Assembly (NCBI GenBank): GCA_033239125.1
Contig: BSWB01000005.1
Location: 100,811,994 to 100,875,993 of the forward strand
Length of the DNA: 64,000 nucleotides
Origin: Fagopyrum homotropicum
Lineage: Eukaryota; Streptophyta; Magnoliopsida; Caryophyllales; Polygonaceae
Direction of reading: 5' to 3'
The position numbers were made by a program, and so were the translations under genes. The notes beneath the pieces are model-generated. The model saw nothing but the letters and a program-made list of their open reading frames with translations. It did no database searches and was not told the origin of the DNA. Positions 53,269-63,914 of the stretch are shown piece after piece (the first letter of the stretch is position 1; the number at the start of each line of letters is the position of its first letter).

Positions 53269-54657
53269 ATGGCGTGTACTAGAGCTACATCTGCTATGGG
53301 GCGAGGAAGGGGTCGACAACCTCTTCTACCTGACGTCCGTGGACGAGCGCGTGCAGGGAGACCTCCACTAGCTAGAGGTCGGGGCCAAGCCCCAGTTGTT
53401 GATCCGCCTATTGCCGAGGCGTTTGCTGAAGAAGTTTCCGTGAGCGTTGCTCCTGAGGCTGGGAACGGGACCGCCGCTAGGTCCGAGCAAAGAGAGAGTA
53501 GTCGACCGAGTCCGGTCAAGTATCCATTGGAGCTTCTGCATGCCGCAATTACGTGTAGAAAGTTGAAGAGGCTATCAGGACTAGAGGAACTACACCAGCA
53601 CCGCTAGTACCCGCAAAATCAGCCGAGGTTTCGTAGAGAGTTACGCAGGTTGTTGCTGCACCTGCTAGAGTTGTTGAGGTTGTTATAGCACCGGCTGAGA
53701 TGAGAGAGCCGAGGACCGACTGTTGGTTGAAGGCTTTCAACCATTTGAAGGTTATTTCTTTCATGGGAAAGACTAGATTGGAGGTGAAGTTGTGGCTAGG
53801 ACAGCTGAATTCTGCTATGGAGGCGATCGGTTGCCTAGAGGGACGTCAAGTCGACATATCACATACGTTACTGAAGGATCAGGCTCATTCTTGGTGGAGG
53901 ACCATGCTCAATAAGGTCACCAACTATGAGCAGATGAAAAGTGATCAGGGAGCGCTATTGCCCTGCAGCGATGAGGAGAGATCGTCTTCAGGATTTCCTT
54001 GAGGCTGGATTCGAGGATTTGCCTATTATTGAGATTGTCAGCAAGTTCAGGAGGAGTTGTCTTTGTTGGGTCCATCTGCACCACCCGAGGATCAACATGT
54101 ATATCTGTTCTCTCGGAGGTTGAGGGAGTCTACATGCTCTTATCTTGTTGGTTTCCGTTGTGATTCCTTGACAGACTATCAAGATAGAGCATCTGCTTAT
54201 TAGAGAGACCGACCGGGTCAGAGAAGAGCTTCTCAAACAGAAGGTCCTGAGAAGAGATAAAGGACTAGACCAACCAGTACTGGAGCTAGGGCGTCTAGTT
54301 TTGGGCGTAGTCAGACGCCGGGTCGCTCCGGTTTCTAGTAGAGTTCCAGCAGTTACTTGCTTTTTATGTTTCAAGCCAGTACATATATACAGCTGCGTTT
54401 TGCCGTCAAGGCAAGGCTCTATCTCAGTAGGGATCTTCACCTGCTAGTGTTGCAGGAGGTGGACAGAGACCTCAATATCAGTCCCATCAGCAGTAGAGAG
54501 TTTCTCGTTCTACCGCTCCTCAGGGTTCCACTCCGGGTTAGGGCAGAGGACGAGGAGGTGGTACTTTTGACACTAGACGGGCCTTAGCTAGAGTTTAGGA
54601 GCTGAGAAGTGCTGTGAAGCCGACCGCTCAAACGACCACGTGTACCATTCATATTAA
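53269..54657 (+). pseudogene. Element F gag (frameshifted)
   Basis: Starts MACTRATSAMGRGRGRQ, an Arg/Gly-rich N-terminus, and stops at 53607. In other frames come WLKAFNHLK and LEVKLWLGQLNSAMEAIGC, then LKDQAHSWW, a Retrotrans_gag core of the type found in chromovirus-like Ty3 elements. Later a worn CCHC knuckle is visible near 54355-54400 (CFLCFKPVHIYSC). Several shifts and stops prevent a full product. Confidence 0.75.
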
Positions 54658-54996
54658 TTGTTTCCTGTCAGAGTTCTTTTCGATACCAATGCTATGCATT
54701 CTTTTATATCTGATGCATGTGTAGATATATCGACCTTAGTTACCGTAGAAGGTAGACCCTTGTTTATAGGATTACCCGATGGGGGTAAGATTAGAGGTAT
54801 ACGAGAGGTTCGCGATTGTCCTATTAGATTGGGAGGTCGCGATTGGCCAGCCGACTTCTTCGTCATGTACCTAGTACATGAAGAAGTTATTTTGGGCATT
54901 GATTGGATGGATCGACATCAGGCTGTCTTGGACATCGGCAAAAGGACAGTGACGGTAACTATGGAGTCAGGCCATGTGGACATTTTCCGAGAATAG
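54658..54996 (+). pseudogene. Element F protease fragment (retropepsin-like)
   Basis: About 110 residues with VLFDTNAMHSFIS, where the usual D-S-G or D-T-G is D-T-N, then a beta-rich body and VILGIDWM, the typical second motif of RVP_2 proteases. The changed active-site loop suggests it is inactive. The frame ends at TAG and no reverse transcriptase follows before the copia-like LTR at 55055. Confidence 0.75.
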
Positions 54997-55054
54997 GATC
55001 TCGGAAAGACCGGTACAGTCTGAAAACTCCACCTTGATTGAAATGGTTTACAGG

Positions 55055-55957
55055 TGTTGATGATGGAAGACTTCACACAAATATAGCAGTTGGATATACT
55101 AACAATGTACTTGATTATATTTCTAGATATTTGGTTGGATTGAATTCAGTGTAGGTTGTATATCTACATGTCAAGGGCCTTGAAGTTGGATTCAAGAACA
55201 AGTTCAAAAGGACAAAATCAAGGGACTTGGAATCTAAGCTGCACGGCACAAGGATTCAAATAAATTGAAGATCTTCGTTGAAGATTTTGTAACAAGAAGA
55301 TCTCATCAACCAAGGACTTTGTCAACCGAAGGAAGATCTCAACCAAAGAATAGAGAATCTTTTCTTGAAGATTTTCTAAACAAGAAAACGGCAAAAAATA
55401 TCTTCTCTCTTATCCAACAGAAAGACGAGAGGATCAAGGAGTAAAAGACTCAACGTGCTCGTATGGATTGAAGACTTGCAACGTCTAACTTACGATCTTC
55501 ATGAAAAAGAAGATTGATCTTCAAACGGTCATCTCTACAACGGCTAAAAGATCTTTCCATAGAAGATATAAATGAAGATGATGGTCGAAGAAGAAAAAAT
55601 GCAAGCTTACACCGGAAAACATCTTTGCATCCTCAAGCAACCTAATCATCTTCATTCGTTGTTTTCCTTTCTCACATTCACGTAAAAGTTTTATCCTCTT
55701 AGAGAGAGAAAACACAAGAGCTCCATTGATAGATCTAAAAAGTGTTATACTAGAGTGTGTTACTCTGCCAAGTAACTAGGCTATTATAGCTAGGTTAAGA
55801 GTTGGAGCTAGATCGTAGCATTGGCTACAAGTGAGAGAAGAAGGGGATTTCTTCTAGTTTGTATCTAGGACTCTTTGAAGCTGATAATAGATAGTTAGAT
55901 CCTACGGATATACCCTGGGACGGAGAGTAGGCTATTTAGAGCCGAACTTCGTAAACA
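55055..55957 (+). mobile_element. Copia-like LTR, partial element
   Basis: Begins TGTTGATGATGG and ends CTTCGTAAACA. The last 200 bases (GGGATTTCTTCTAG, ATACCCTGGGACGGAG, GAGCCGAAC) resemble LTR ends of plant copia elements. The bases after it (TATTG) would lead into a primer site, but element E begins there. No matching duplication is seen on the two sides, as expected if its interior lies beyond E. Assignment is tentative. Confidence 0.45.
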
Positions 55958-55960
55958 TAT

Positions 55961-57447
55961 TGATGATATGAATTATGACCTATTTTTAAGCATGTATTTA
56001 TATAGATTTTCCCTTTGTTTTGCATGCATAGACATACATTCATGGCATTTATGGTTATATTCACCTACTTTGCAAGAATAGAGGTCTACACAGAGTTTTA
56101 TTGCATTTGTAGGTAATTTGACGAATTATGGAGCAAAAATGGCACATTTAAGGATTAAGCCTTGAAGCGGGACAAAAAGGAGCATAAAAGGAATTTAGGA
56201 CGCGGCAAAGTATCTTCTGATACCGTCTGATGCACCAAAGTATTTTCTGATACCTTCGGATTCGACTTCTTTTTAGCCCAAATATTTAGGGTTTTATCTT
56301 TAAACCCTAGATTGATCCCTACATATATTCGATAGCCTTCAACATTGAAAGGCGGACGGTGACAGCCCCAGGATTTGGATCCCCAAAGAGAGGGAGGGTT
56401 GAAGATTTTATTGCGTACAGGGAAGATTCGGAGAAGGACGCGATTTGGATATTGTGTACTTCGAGTATATCTTAGGGTTTACAATTGGAGACGGATTGAC
56501 ATCCCGTTCTTCATTGTTCCCATAGATTGTTGTGAGGATTTCTATTCCCTTTTTCTGTATTCATTTGATACAAACATTGATTGTTTGGATTTGAGATTGA
56601 GTTTTTGATTATTATTGAGTTTTTAAGGTTTTCATCCATTTTCTCTTTAAACTTGATTATTGAATTGATGATGATGGTTATTGGCTAAAACCTTTTAGCA
56701 ATTCTAAGATGAAGGGTTAATAATTGTGGCTTAGATGATGATAGATCGATCGTAAACAGATTGAACCCTGAGAGTGCGAGAAATATCGTCGACACCCTAA
56801 ATCATGGCCTATTCTTAGGTTTCCACGGCCGTGATTCTCAAGATCTAGCCGTGATTTACCCCAGTTTACGAACCTTTCTTTTACTTTAATCCAAAGTTAT
56901 AGATTTGCTTTAATCTAGTCTTGGCTTGCCCTTTTCTAGGTAGTAGTGAAGCCTCAACAACCTCTACTTCGATTTCAAGCGTCACAACCTTAATCGGTTT
57001 AGTTAGTCTTGATCCTTGGGTTACAAGTTTGGGTATTTGAGATTAATTCTTGTCTTTAGATCCTTTCTATACTGAAGCCTCAACAACCTTTATAGAGAGT
57101 GCCTTTAGATAAGTCATATAAAGCCTTGGAACTTCACCGTACATTGCTTTACCTTAGCATACCTTTGCAACTCTTAACTTTGTCCTTAGTTCTTTAGTAT
57201 ATCTTGAATCGATTGCCACAATTAAATACCTGGATCTTTAGGGTTGCTGTTTTCCCAATATATTTGCAAAGCTTTACTCTTTTTCTTGCTTGACAACTTT
57301 ATAACTGAATTTGTTCCCCCCAAATTTCTGTGTTCGATACTTTGGAATTCTTGCTTTACTACGCCGATCCGTACACTGCGGGTTCGCTTGCTTGATTCTA
57401 GTTTTATAAATTTAAAGCTTATTTGCACGCATGCTAAGTGGCGAACA
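55961..57447 (+). repeat. Element E 5' LTR (about 1487 bp)
   Basis: Starts TGATGATATGAATTATGACC, comparable with B's TGATAGCATGAATTATTG, and ends GTGGCGAACA before the primer site. The start is by comparison (55961, or possibly 55964) because the second LTR is outside the window. Confidence 0.8.
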
Positions 57448-57453
57448 AGTTTT

Positions 57454-57471
57454 TGGCGCCGTTGCCGGGGA
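57454..57471 (+). promoter_or_regulatory. Element E primer-binding site (tRNA-Asp)
   Basis: TGGCGCCGTTGCCGGGGA, identical to the sites of A and D, six bases after the LTR end. Confidence 0.9.
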
Positions 57472-57570
57472 TTTGGTTTAGGCCGAATTCGGTTATCGGT
57501 TGTCAAGCTTGGGAGCTTGCTCTTGTTATTTGATCTCTTTTGAGTGATATTTGCAGGTTACTTTAGGTAT

Positions 57571-58390
57571 ATGCGCAAGTCTAGGAACAACAAGGACCTC
57601 TTACCTCTTGATCAAGAACTTGAGAAGACTTTGAGGAAGAAACTCAAAGAAAGAAAGATGGCTGAAGAAAAGGAGCAGGATTATCAAACAGAGTTAGCGG
57701 AATCCGAAGCTCAACTTAGATGGAGCGAGAAGACTCGCAAGGAAGAATCGGACCGTCATCAATCGAAAATTGATGAGCTATCGGATATGATGTTTCAAAT
57801 GAGGCTGGAATTAAGCGACCTCAAGAAGAAGGAGAGGAGGAAACTAACAAAATCGGTTAGAGCAAACTCATCCGATGAGGATAGCGACTCCTCCATGCCA
57901 TCTCTTGAAGACCTTAACCCGACGGTCAACATGAATCAATTTAATCCAAGACAAAGACCGGCTGCCAATTATCGTGTCCCGGGTGGGGGTGTGCGAGCCG
58001 CTCGTGTGGAAGAAGAGCCAAGAACTCTTGGCCAAAGGATGGATCCAATTCAGCAACCACGCCGTCTAGGTGTGAACTTTGATGCTGATGATATGCAAGG
58101 GTTTAGCTTCAACCCACAAGTTATTACCATCGTTTGCCAAAGTCAGTTTGGAGGAATGAGTAGCGAATCTCCACATCAACATTTACAGAATTTTGAGATC
58201 TTGATGGAGACAATGAAGCCAAAGAATGCAACTACCAACAACTACAAGATCAAGCCATTCTTCTTCTCTTTGAAAGGGAAAGCTTTATCTTGGTATCAAG
58301 CTCTTCCAAATGGAAAACTCAACACATGGGAGGATCTTTCTTCGGAATTCCTCACCAAATTCTTTCCGCCATCTAAAACGGCGGAGTTGA
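57571..58390 (+). pseudogene. Element E gag, first part
   Basis: Start chosen at 57571 (MRKSRNNKDLLPLDQELEK) by comparison with A, B and D. An upstream in-frame ATG at 57544 adds nine residues. A charged coiled-coil region, an acidic patch and the gag core follow (FNPQVITIVCQSQFGG, ALSWYQALPNG, FLTKFFPPSK). The frame is cut at 58390 by the CACTA insertion. Confidence 0.88.
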
Positions 58391-58700
58391 CACTACAAAA
58401 AAAAAACTTTTGCGACGGATGTTTGCGACGGTAAAAAACCAATTCGCGACGGCATTGCGTCGGCAAAGACGCTGACGCGAAGATGTCCGACGCAAATACC
58501 TTTAGCGACGGTAAGTTACCGTCGCCGTTTAGTTTGCGACGGCGGTGCGTCGGCACCAACCGTTGCAAAAAAGGCTTCCGTCGGCGCCAAATTTAATGTT
58601 CGCGACTGTTTACGCCGTCGCCAAAATCGATGACGTGTAATTTTTCAAATGTTTGCGACGGAAAGGGCTGTCGCAAAAGCCTTCGCAAAAAAAATATATG
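58391..58700. repeat. CACTA left terminal and subterminal repeats
   Basis: After CACTAC and an A run comes TTTGCGACGG. GCGACGG, GCGTCGG, CCGTCGC and related octamers then recur about every 15-30 bases to about 58690, in both orientations. Confidence 0.88.
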
Positions 58701-58839
58701 ACGAACCGAAATAAACTTGTGACGGCTATCTCCCGTCGCAAATAGTATAACAGCTGCATCATTTAAAACCTGTGATGGTACGTTGCTAACGCAAATGTTA
58801 CACCTGAATCGCATAATTGTGATGATTTGGAGCCGTCAC

Positions 58840-61050
58840 AAACCTAAAGTTTACTTTCATGCTATTTTAATATGCAATAATTTCACATTAATGAAAGAGT
58901 AATCAAATAATAGAAGTTTAATATAGCATATTCGACATTAAAAGCACAATATAGCATATTACATTAGTTTAAGTCATTGTGAACAATCCACCAAAAAAAA
59001 AGTCATTATGAACAACACAAAATGAAACATACTTAAACGTTTTCATTTGGATTTTCTTCTTGAGAGACTTCTTCAACGGCGGACTCTCTTTCACCTTCTC
59101 CAATAGACTCATTTTGATGAACATTTGTTCTACCCTACAAAACCAAAATTCTCTACATTAACATCAAAATATGATATTCAAGCATTTGTCAATAACAATA
59201 TTAACAACACTACACATTATTATCATTATCACTAAACCAAGTACCAAGTACAAGCTATCCACAAGTAATAAATTACTTATGCTGATTAAACACAGGTGTT
59301 ATCCCCTTTGATTTAGCATGTGCAATAGAAAAAAAAAAATGAATTTGTAAGTTTTTTTGGAATGTGGGTGGGGGAAGAATAAAATTCTATATGCTATTTA
59401 AGCTAGTGCTATTTAAGCTAGTGATACCTTTCAGAGAATGATTTCCATTAAGTCCCCAAAACCTATCTGCAAGAAATTGTTAGGCACATGGGGTTAGAGT
59501 GACTTGGAAAGGTCTAGAACTTAGTTGTTTATGACTCTGCAGGTATTTGCCTCAGGTCACCTACTGTTACATTAGGTCTTAGTCATTGTTATCCAAAGAA
59601 TATGTTGCCTTGTTGCCAGTTCGAAGCATTAGGCTCATCTAGTGGCCAGTGGAAAAGTTTTGACCAGAAAAATTCTTCTAAATCCCCTTCATTTTCCCTA
59701 AGTTTTTGTCTTTATTTGAACCAATCTTGAGTATTGAGTGTTTAGATGTTGATCCAAATTTCCAAGTCTATCAGAATCATAGCATTTTAATAGAAATTGT
59801 GCCTAAGGCTGTCAAGCACCATCATCTATATGACTTCTAGAAGGAAATTATGTTCCACTGCAGACCAAAAATAATCGAATCTTGTGGCAATGTCAGAAAA
59901 CTAACAGGATAGGGAAATTAAGATCACAGTACAGAGATCGACGCACCGTGTCGTGACTTTTTTGTGGAGATATCTCCAATTTCTTTCCTTTTTCTAAGAA
60001 TCTGTTCACGCATTCGTGTATTGAAGCTTGTCTCATTATCATCGTCGTCATTCTCACTATCATTGTGTTTATGGTCAACAGGAAGATCAACTATGGAGTC
60101 CTGTAACCGTCCCTTCTTTGCTGTCAGGGTTTTTCTTATCGATAACTTCATGTCCCTTGCATGTTGTGCTTTCTCAGAGTTCTGACACCAAAGTTGGTTG
60201 AAATTAATTATATAAATCGACTTGGAATGCATAAAAACAAAAGTTACGCTGAATCATTATTTTGTCAGCAGTACTTACAACCCTAAAGTGAATCTCATAG
60301 ACTTGCATTTCATAAATAAATAAAAAGCAATAAAAAGAATTGCTAAGCATGAGAAAGAAAAATTAAGAATGAAATGAAATGTTGGCTTTGCATCCTATAC
60401 AAGTACAGTAACATACAGAAGCTACCATAACCATCTCTGTCGGGAGAAACGAGTAGAATTGAACCCAAGACAAGCACACACATAAGGAATGAACCCATGG
60501 CTACTAGAACAACCTTGTAAGAGAAAGAAATCCCTTTTAGGAGTAACAACCTTTACAAATTTAAGGAAGTATTTAGGATGCTTGATACTAGAGGTTGGGA
60601 TCAATATAAGCCAACTCAAATTATCACCACCAGCAAACTTATAAAATCAACATCAGAACCCTAGACAACTCAGATTATGCATCATAACAAGCACTAAGAA
60701 ATTAAAGAGGCTTTGTCCAGGAAGAATCATATATTCCCTTTCCATTTGTGATCAAGTAATTGTGATTTATTATATGAACATTTGCTAATTATAATAATAA
60801 TAATAATCAGTAAACCAGTACAAAACATTCAAAGATGAAATATCAAGGTACGGCTACCCTCGCATGGAAAATCCTAGTTTACCTTATAAATTTACCAAAA
60901 ATCCTCTCTTATCAGGTGAAATGATGTATCATGTATATAGTACACAAGTATTATATGTATTCCGTATTCGGAACCAATAGAAAAGAAATAAGAAAAACAA
61001 AGAATTGTAGTACATCACACTTGTAAACTTGGAAAAGAAAAGAGTGGGGG
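58840..61050 (-). other. CACTA interior, mostly non-coding
   Basis: AT-rich with two exon-like pieces. One at 59034-59140 reads GRTNVHQNESIGEGERES on the reverse strand after an AG and ends in TAA. The other is at about 59924-60182. A (TAA)n tract lies near 60791-60808. The rest shows nothing recognisable. Confidence 0.5.
59924..60182 (-). pseudogene. Exon-like piece of unknown gene in CACTA
   Basis: On the reverse strand, after TTTGGTGTCAG (acceptor-like), an open stretch reads NSEKAQHARDMKLSIRKT, then a very acidic patch (DSENDDDDNE), then a basic helix MREQILRKRKEIGDI. I do not recognise the protein. The charge pattern and the acceptor look like a real exon, captured from a host gene or from the transposon's own DNA-binding protein gene. 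Confidence 0.35.
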
Positions 61051-61052
61051 AC

Positions 61053-61358
61053 CTTCTTTTACATTATCTGCCAATTCATCAAAGTCTCTCCGGTTTGCTG
61101 AAGGAAAAATCAGTGTTTTCACATCACTCCTCCTTGCTGCTATAGTTTTCTCCTTAACCTGATTTCAGAGAAAAATTACATTAGTGAATGCATGATCATG
61201 GGCAGTGCACAATTTCAAGTACAGAAACAGTTTTTCTAACCTATGCCCTCATAAATGTGATAAAAAGAAATCAACTTATACAAAATTTTATAGCATATAT
61301 ATTCACTTACCCCACCGATTGGAAGTATCTTCCCCGTGAGTGTTACTTCACCAGTCAT
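61053..61358 (-). pseudogene. Captured Lon protease gene fragment (two exons)
   Basis: Reverse-strand exon 61311-61358 encodes MTGEVTLTGKILPIGG and ends at a GTAAGT donor. After a 152-base intron ending in CAG, exon 61053-61158 encodes VKEKTIAARRSDVKTLIF followed by PSANRRDFDELADNVKE. These are the end of the Lon proteolytic domain, a segment highly conserved in mitochondrial-type plant Lon, and include the conserved Lys of the G-x-K region near the Ser-Lys catalytic dyad. The catalytic Ser exon and the rest of the gene are absent, so no protease can be made. The intron shows that DNA, not an mRNA copy, was captured. Confidence 0.88.
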
Positions 61359-61359
61359 T

Positions 61360-63216
61360 GTAGGAAATCACTAAAAAGGGTGAAAGTTCTAAAGTCAATT
61401 CTGTTAGGATGTGACTCTGTGAGATTTGGGTGCTGATGTCACCACTGGTGATTTAAGAAGCTGATATTCTATAAATAAGGGTACTACACCTAAATTGCAT
61501 TTTATCCTATACTAATACTGGCATTGGGTATTCATAAGAACCTTTAGGTGGTTTGCCTAATGGTTTTAGGAGTAAACTCCAAGGATTAATTCCTTGGCTT
61601 TGATTTATATCTATTATGTTTTGGTCTTGGTGTGTTTGTGAGATATTTGTTCCCAAATTTTATACTAGTCTCCTAAACATAAAAATCTTTTTCCTATTTT
61701 CCCTCCATATATGTCATCCTTAATTTCCTGACAGTGATAACCATTTGTGAGGGGGCTAATGCATAATCAAATTTTATTGGGCAATTTTGGTAACTAGGCT
61801 TTTTTGAAAAACTATAGTAGTAACTAGGTTTTTTAATGTTTCAATTAAGTAAATATACCCCAACCTTTTGTATTTATTCTCAAACTCTACACACTTTTCT
61901 CTCAAGGGGTACATTTACTAAACACAAAACTAGAAAAAGCCTAGTAAATCAAATTTTTTCAATTTTATTTGAGCACACCTTGATATATGATACTAAACAA
62001 TCAGTGTGAGAATCTCATCTCCCATTTTACTATTTCAAACTGTAACAAAATCATATTTGAAAGTTGTGTTTTGGGTAAAGTTGGCTTGATATATCTTATT
62101 TTAAAAAATAAAGTGAAGTTTGATATTTCATACATACTTGAAATTTGCATTAATTTAAAAGATTCTAAAATAAAATAATTACTGTAGGAAATCATCAGAT
62201 ATAAGCCTATATATGTTTTGGGTAAAGTTGGTCTGTTAGCAGGTGATGTGTATATTATCTGTTGGAAATATCCATTCAATACATATTAGATAGACAAAAG
62301 GACATTTACACTGTACGGTATATGCGAGATGATTTAACACAGTGAGAACATATCCATTCAATACATATTAGATAGACAAAAACACAAAAGTTTCAAGCTG
62401 GTCACTTGGCCAGGGACTAATAATATGAAAGCTTCTACTATTATGCAGACCTCACAAACTACAAACAAATATGCGTACTAAGAGCTCACTTGTGCTTATT
62501 GAAAATGATCAAATATATTTACCAAGCGCAACTCATTAGTACTATCAAGTTTTAACATGTTACATTCTTAAAAGCGCTAGATTGTGTTGGGTTAAGAGTC
62601 GCAAACACAAAAGAATTAGCACTCCAAAGAGATACAAGTCCGTTCGATTGACCTTACTCATTTTGCTAATAGAAGATAATTCTCTATTTGCAAAGACAAG
62701 ACCCTAGTTCAGCAAAATACAAAGCATAATCCTAAATTTGTAATCACTAATAATTACACTATGTCATCCTGTAATCGTTACTGTGACTATCAACACTCTA
62801 ATTCTTCATTTATCTTCCAAGACCCTTCCTAGCTTCTACAATGCACAACTAAAGACTTCTTATGAATAGCAAAGCTAATGGATGGAAACCATTTGTTTTC
62901 TCCACTATCATGAAGCAACTACCTAGGGCAAATTGCATAGAGCTTCATTTTCTTAATCATTTTCAGCATAGATGCACACTAACTTGACAACTATCAAAAG
63001 ACTATCTATCTCCAGGATCAATCAGAAACTTCACTTGGACAACAATAACTACATTAAATCTATGTTTCAAGCTCACTTGGACAACAGTAACTACATGAGG
63101 TGTTGTACCTCATATGAAAACTTACCAGGCATGCTCAATTGTGGCTCTAAACAATTATTTTTCTTCATATTCGGTCAATAACATTACTTCATCCAAAAAA
63201 AATCCAGTTGTGAATA
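61360..63216. other. CACTA interior, right part, no recognisable gene
   Basis: AT-rich. The phrase ATTCAATACATATTAGATAGACAAAA occurs twice (about 62275 and 62353), and ATATGTTTTGGGTAAAGTTGG resembles an earlier GTTTTGGGTAAAGTTGG near 62070. I see no coding potential. Confidence 0.55.
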
Positions 63217-63579
63217 CTAAACCCCAAATTCACTGCAAATATCTAAAAATTGAAATAGCTCAGCAAAAGAGATCGAGTTTGTACACCTTGCGAAGGGCGG
63301 TGGCGAGCTCACCACAGGTGAAATTGGCGACGGCAGAGGTGGTAAGGGGGATTCCGTTGAGGGCTGGTGGAGTCGCTGGTGTCGGCGTCGCTGCCCGCTG
63401 GTGTCGTTGGGGAGCGTGGGTAGTGGAGTCGTTGGTGCCTGGTGGCTCGTTGGACACTGGAAATGCCGTCGGGCCGGCGGCAAAGCCTTCTGTGTGCGAG
63501 CGAGACTAGGGCAGCGGAGTTGGGAGGAAGACGCCACTGTGTGGAAGGGACTGAAGAATTGTTGAAGAGACGAAAGCAA
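63217..63579 (-). pseudogene. GC-rich first-exon-like piece in CACTA
   Basis: A GC-rich island in AT-rich DNA with two overlapping reverse-strand frames. One begins MLSSLQQFFSPFHTVASSS and is Ser/Pro-rich like a plant organelle-targeting leader. The other begins MSNEPPGTNDSTTHAPQR and ends in TCGELATALRKVYKL. It lies near the right end on the same strand as the Lon exons and could be a captured 5' exon, perhaps serving as the start of a chimeric transcript. I cannot say which frame, if any, is used. Confidence 0.35.
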
Positions 63580-63694
63580 TGTTTACGAACTTAGGGCTAA
63601 TATGATTTTACTGTATCCAAAAGAAAAATGTAAGTAAAATATTATTTCTTTTTTTTTAGACCTCATTATTTTTTACTTTGGCGCTCATATTTGA

Positions 63695-63914
63695 GCGGGT
63701 TGTTGCGACGGTGATAATAACCGACGCGAAAGTAATTATTTTAGCGTCGGTACCTAAACATTGATGTACTATTTGCGACGGGAATAATATGCCGTCGCAA
63801 AATAAACGAACACATTAAACGCCGTCGCAATGCCGTCACAAAAAATGTTCATTGGCGTTAGGAAACCCACCCCGTCGCAAACTACCGTCGCAAAACTAAT
63901 TATTTTTTGTAGTG
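63695..63914. repeat. CACTA right subterminal and terminal repeats
   Basis: TTGCGACGG, GCGTCGGT, TTTGCGACGGG, GCCGTCGCAA (twice or more), CCCGTCGCAAA and CCGTCGCAAAAC lead to TTTTTTGTAGTG. These mirror the left end. Confidence 0.88.

Larger units (their letters stand above)
58391..63914. mobile_element. CACTA (En/Spm-like) transposon carrying captured gene pieces
   Basis: 5524 bp with ends CACTACAAAAAA...TTTTTTGTAGTG and the 3-bp duplication TGA (58388-58390, 63915-63917), the signature of CACTA elements. Both ends carry many TGCGACGG / CCGTCGCA repeats in the first and last 200-400 bases, the kind of subterminal sites bound by the element's DNA-binding protein in En/Spm. No TNP2/TNPD-type transposase frame is recognisable, so it is probably non-autonomous. 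The interior carries two spliced exons of a Lon protease gene and other exon-like pieces, all on the reverse strand. Confidence 0.93.

Noticed and set aside
61053..61358. A working host Lon gene in the window
   Set aside because: Only two short exons are present, the catalytic Ser exon is missing, and the pieces lie inside CACTA ends with a TGA duplication.
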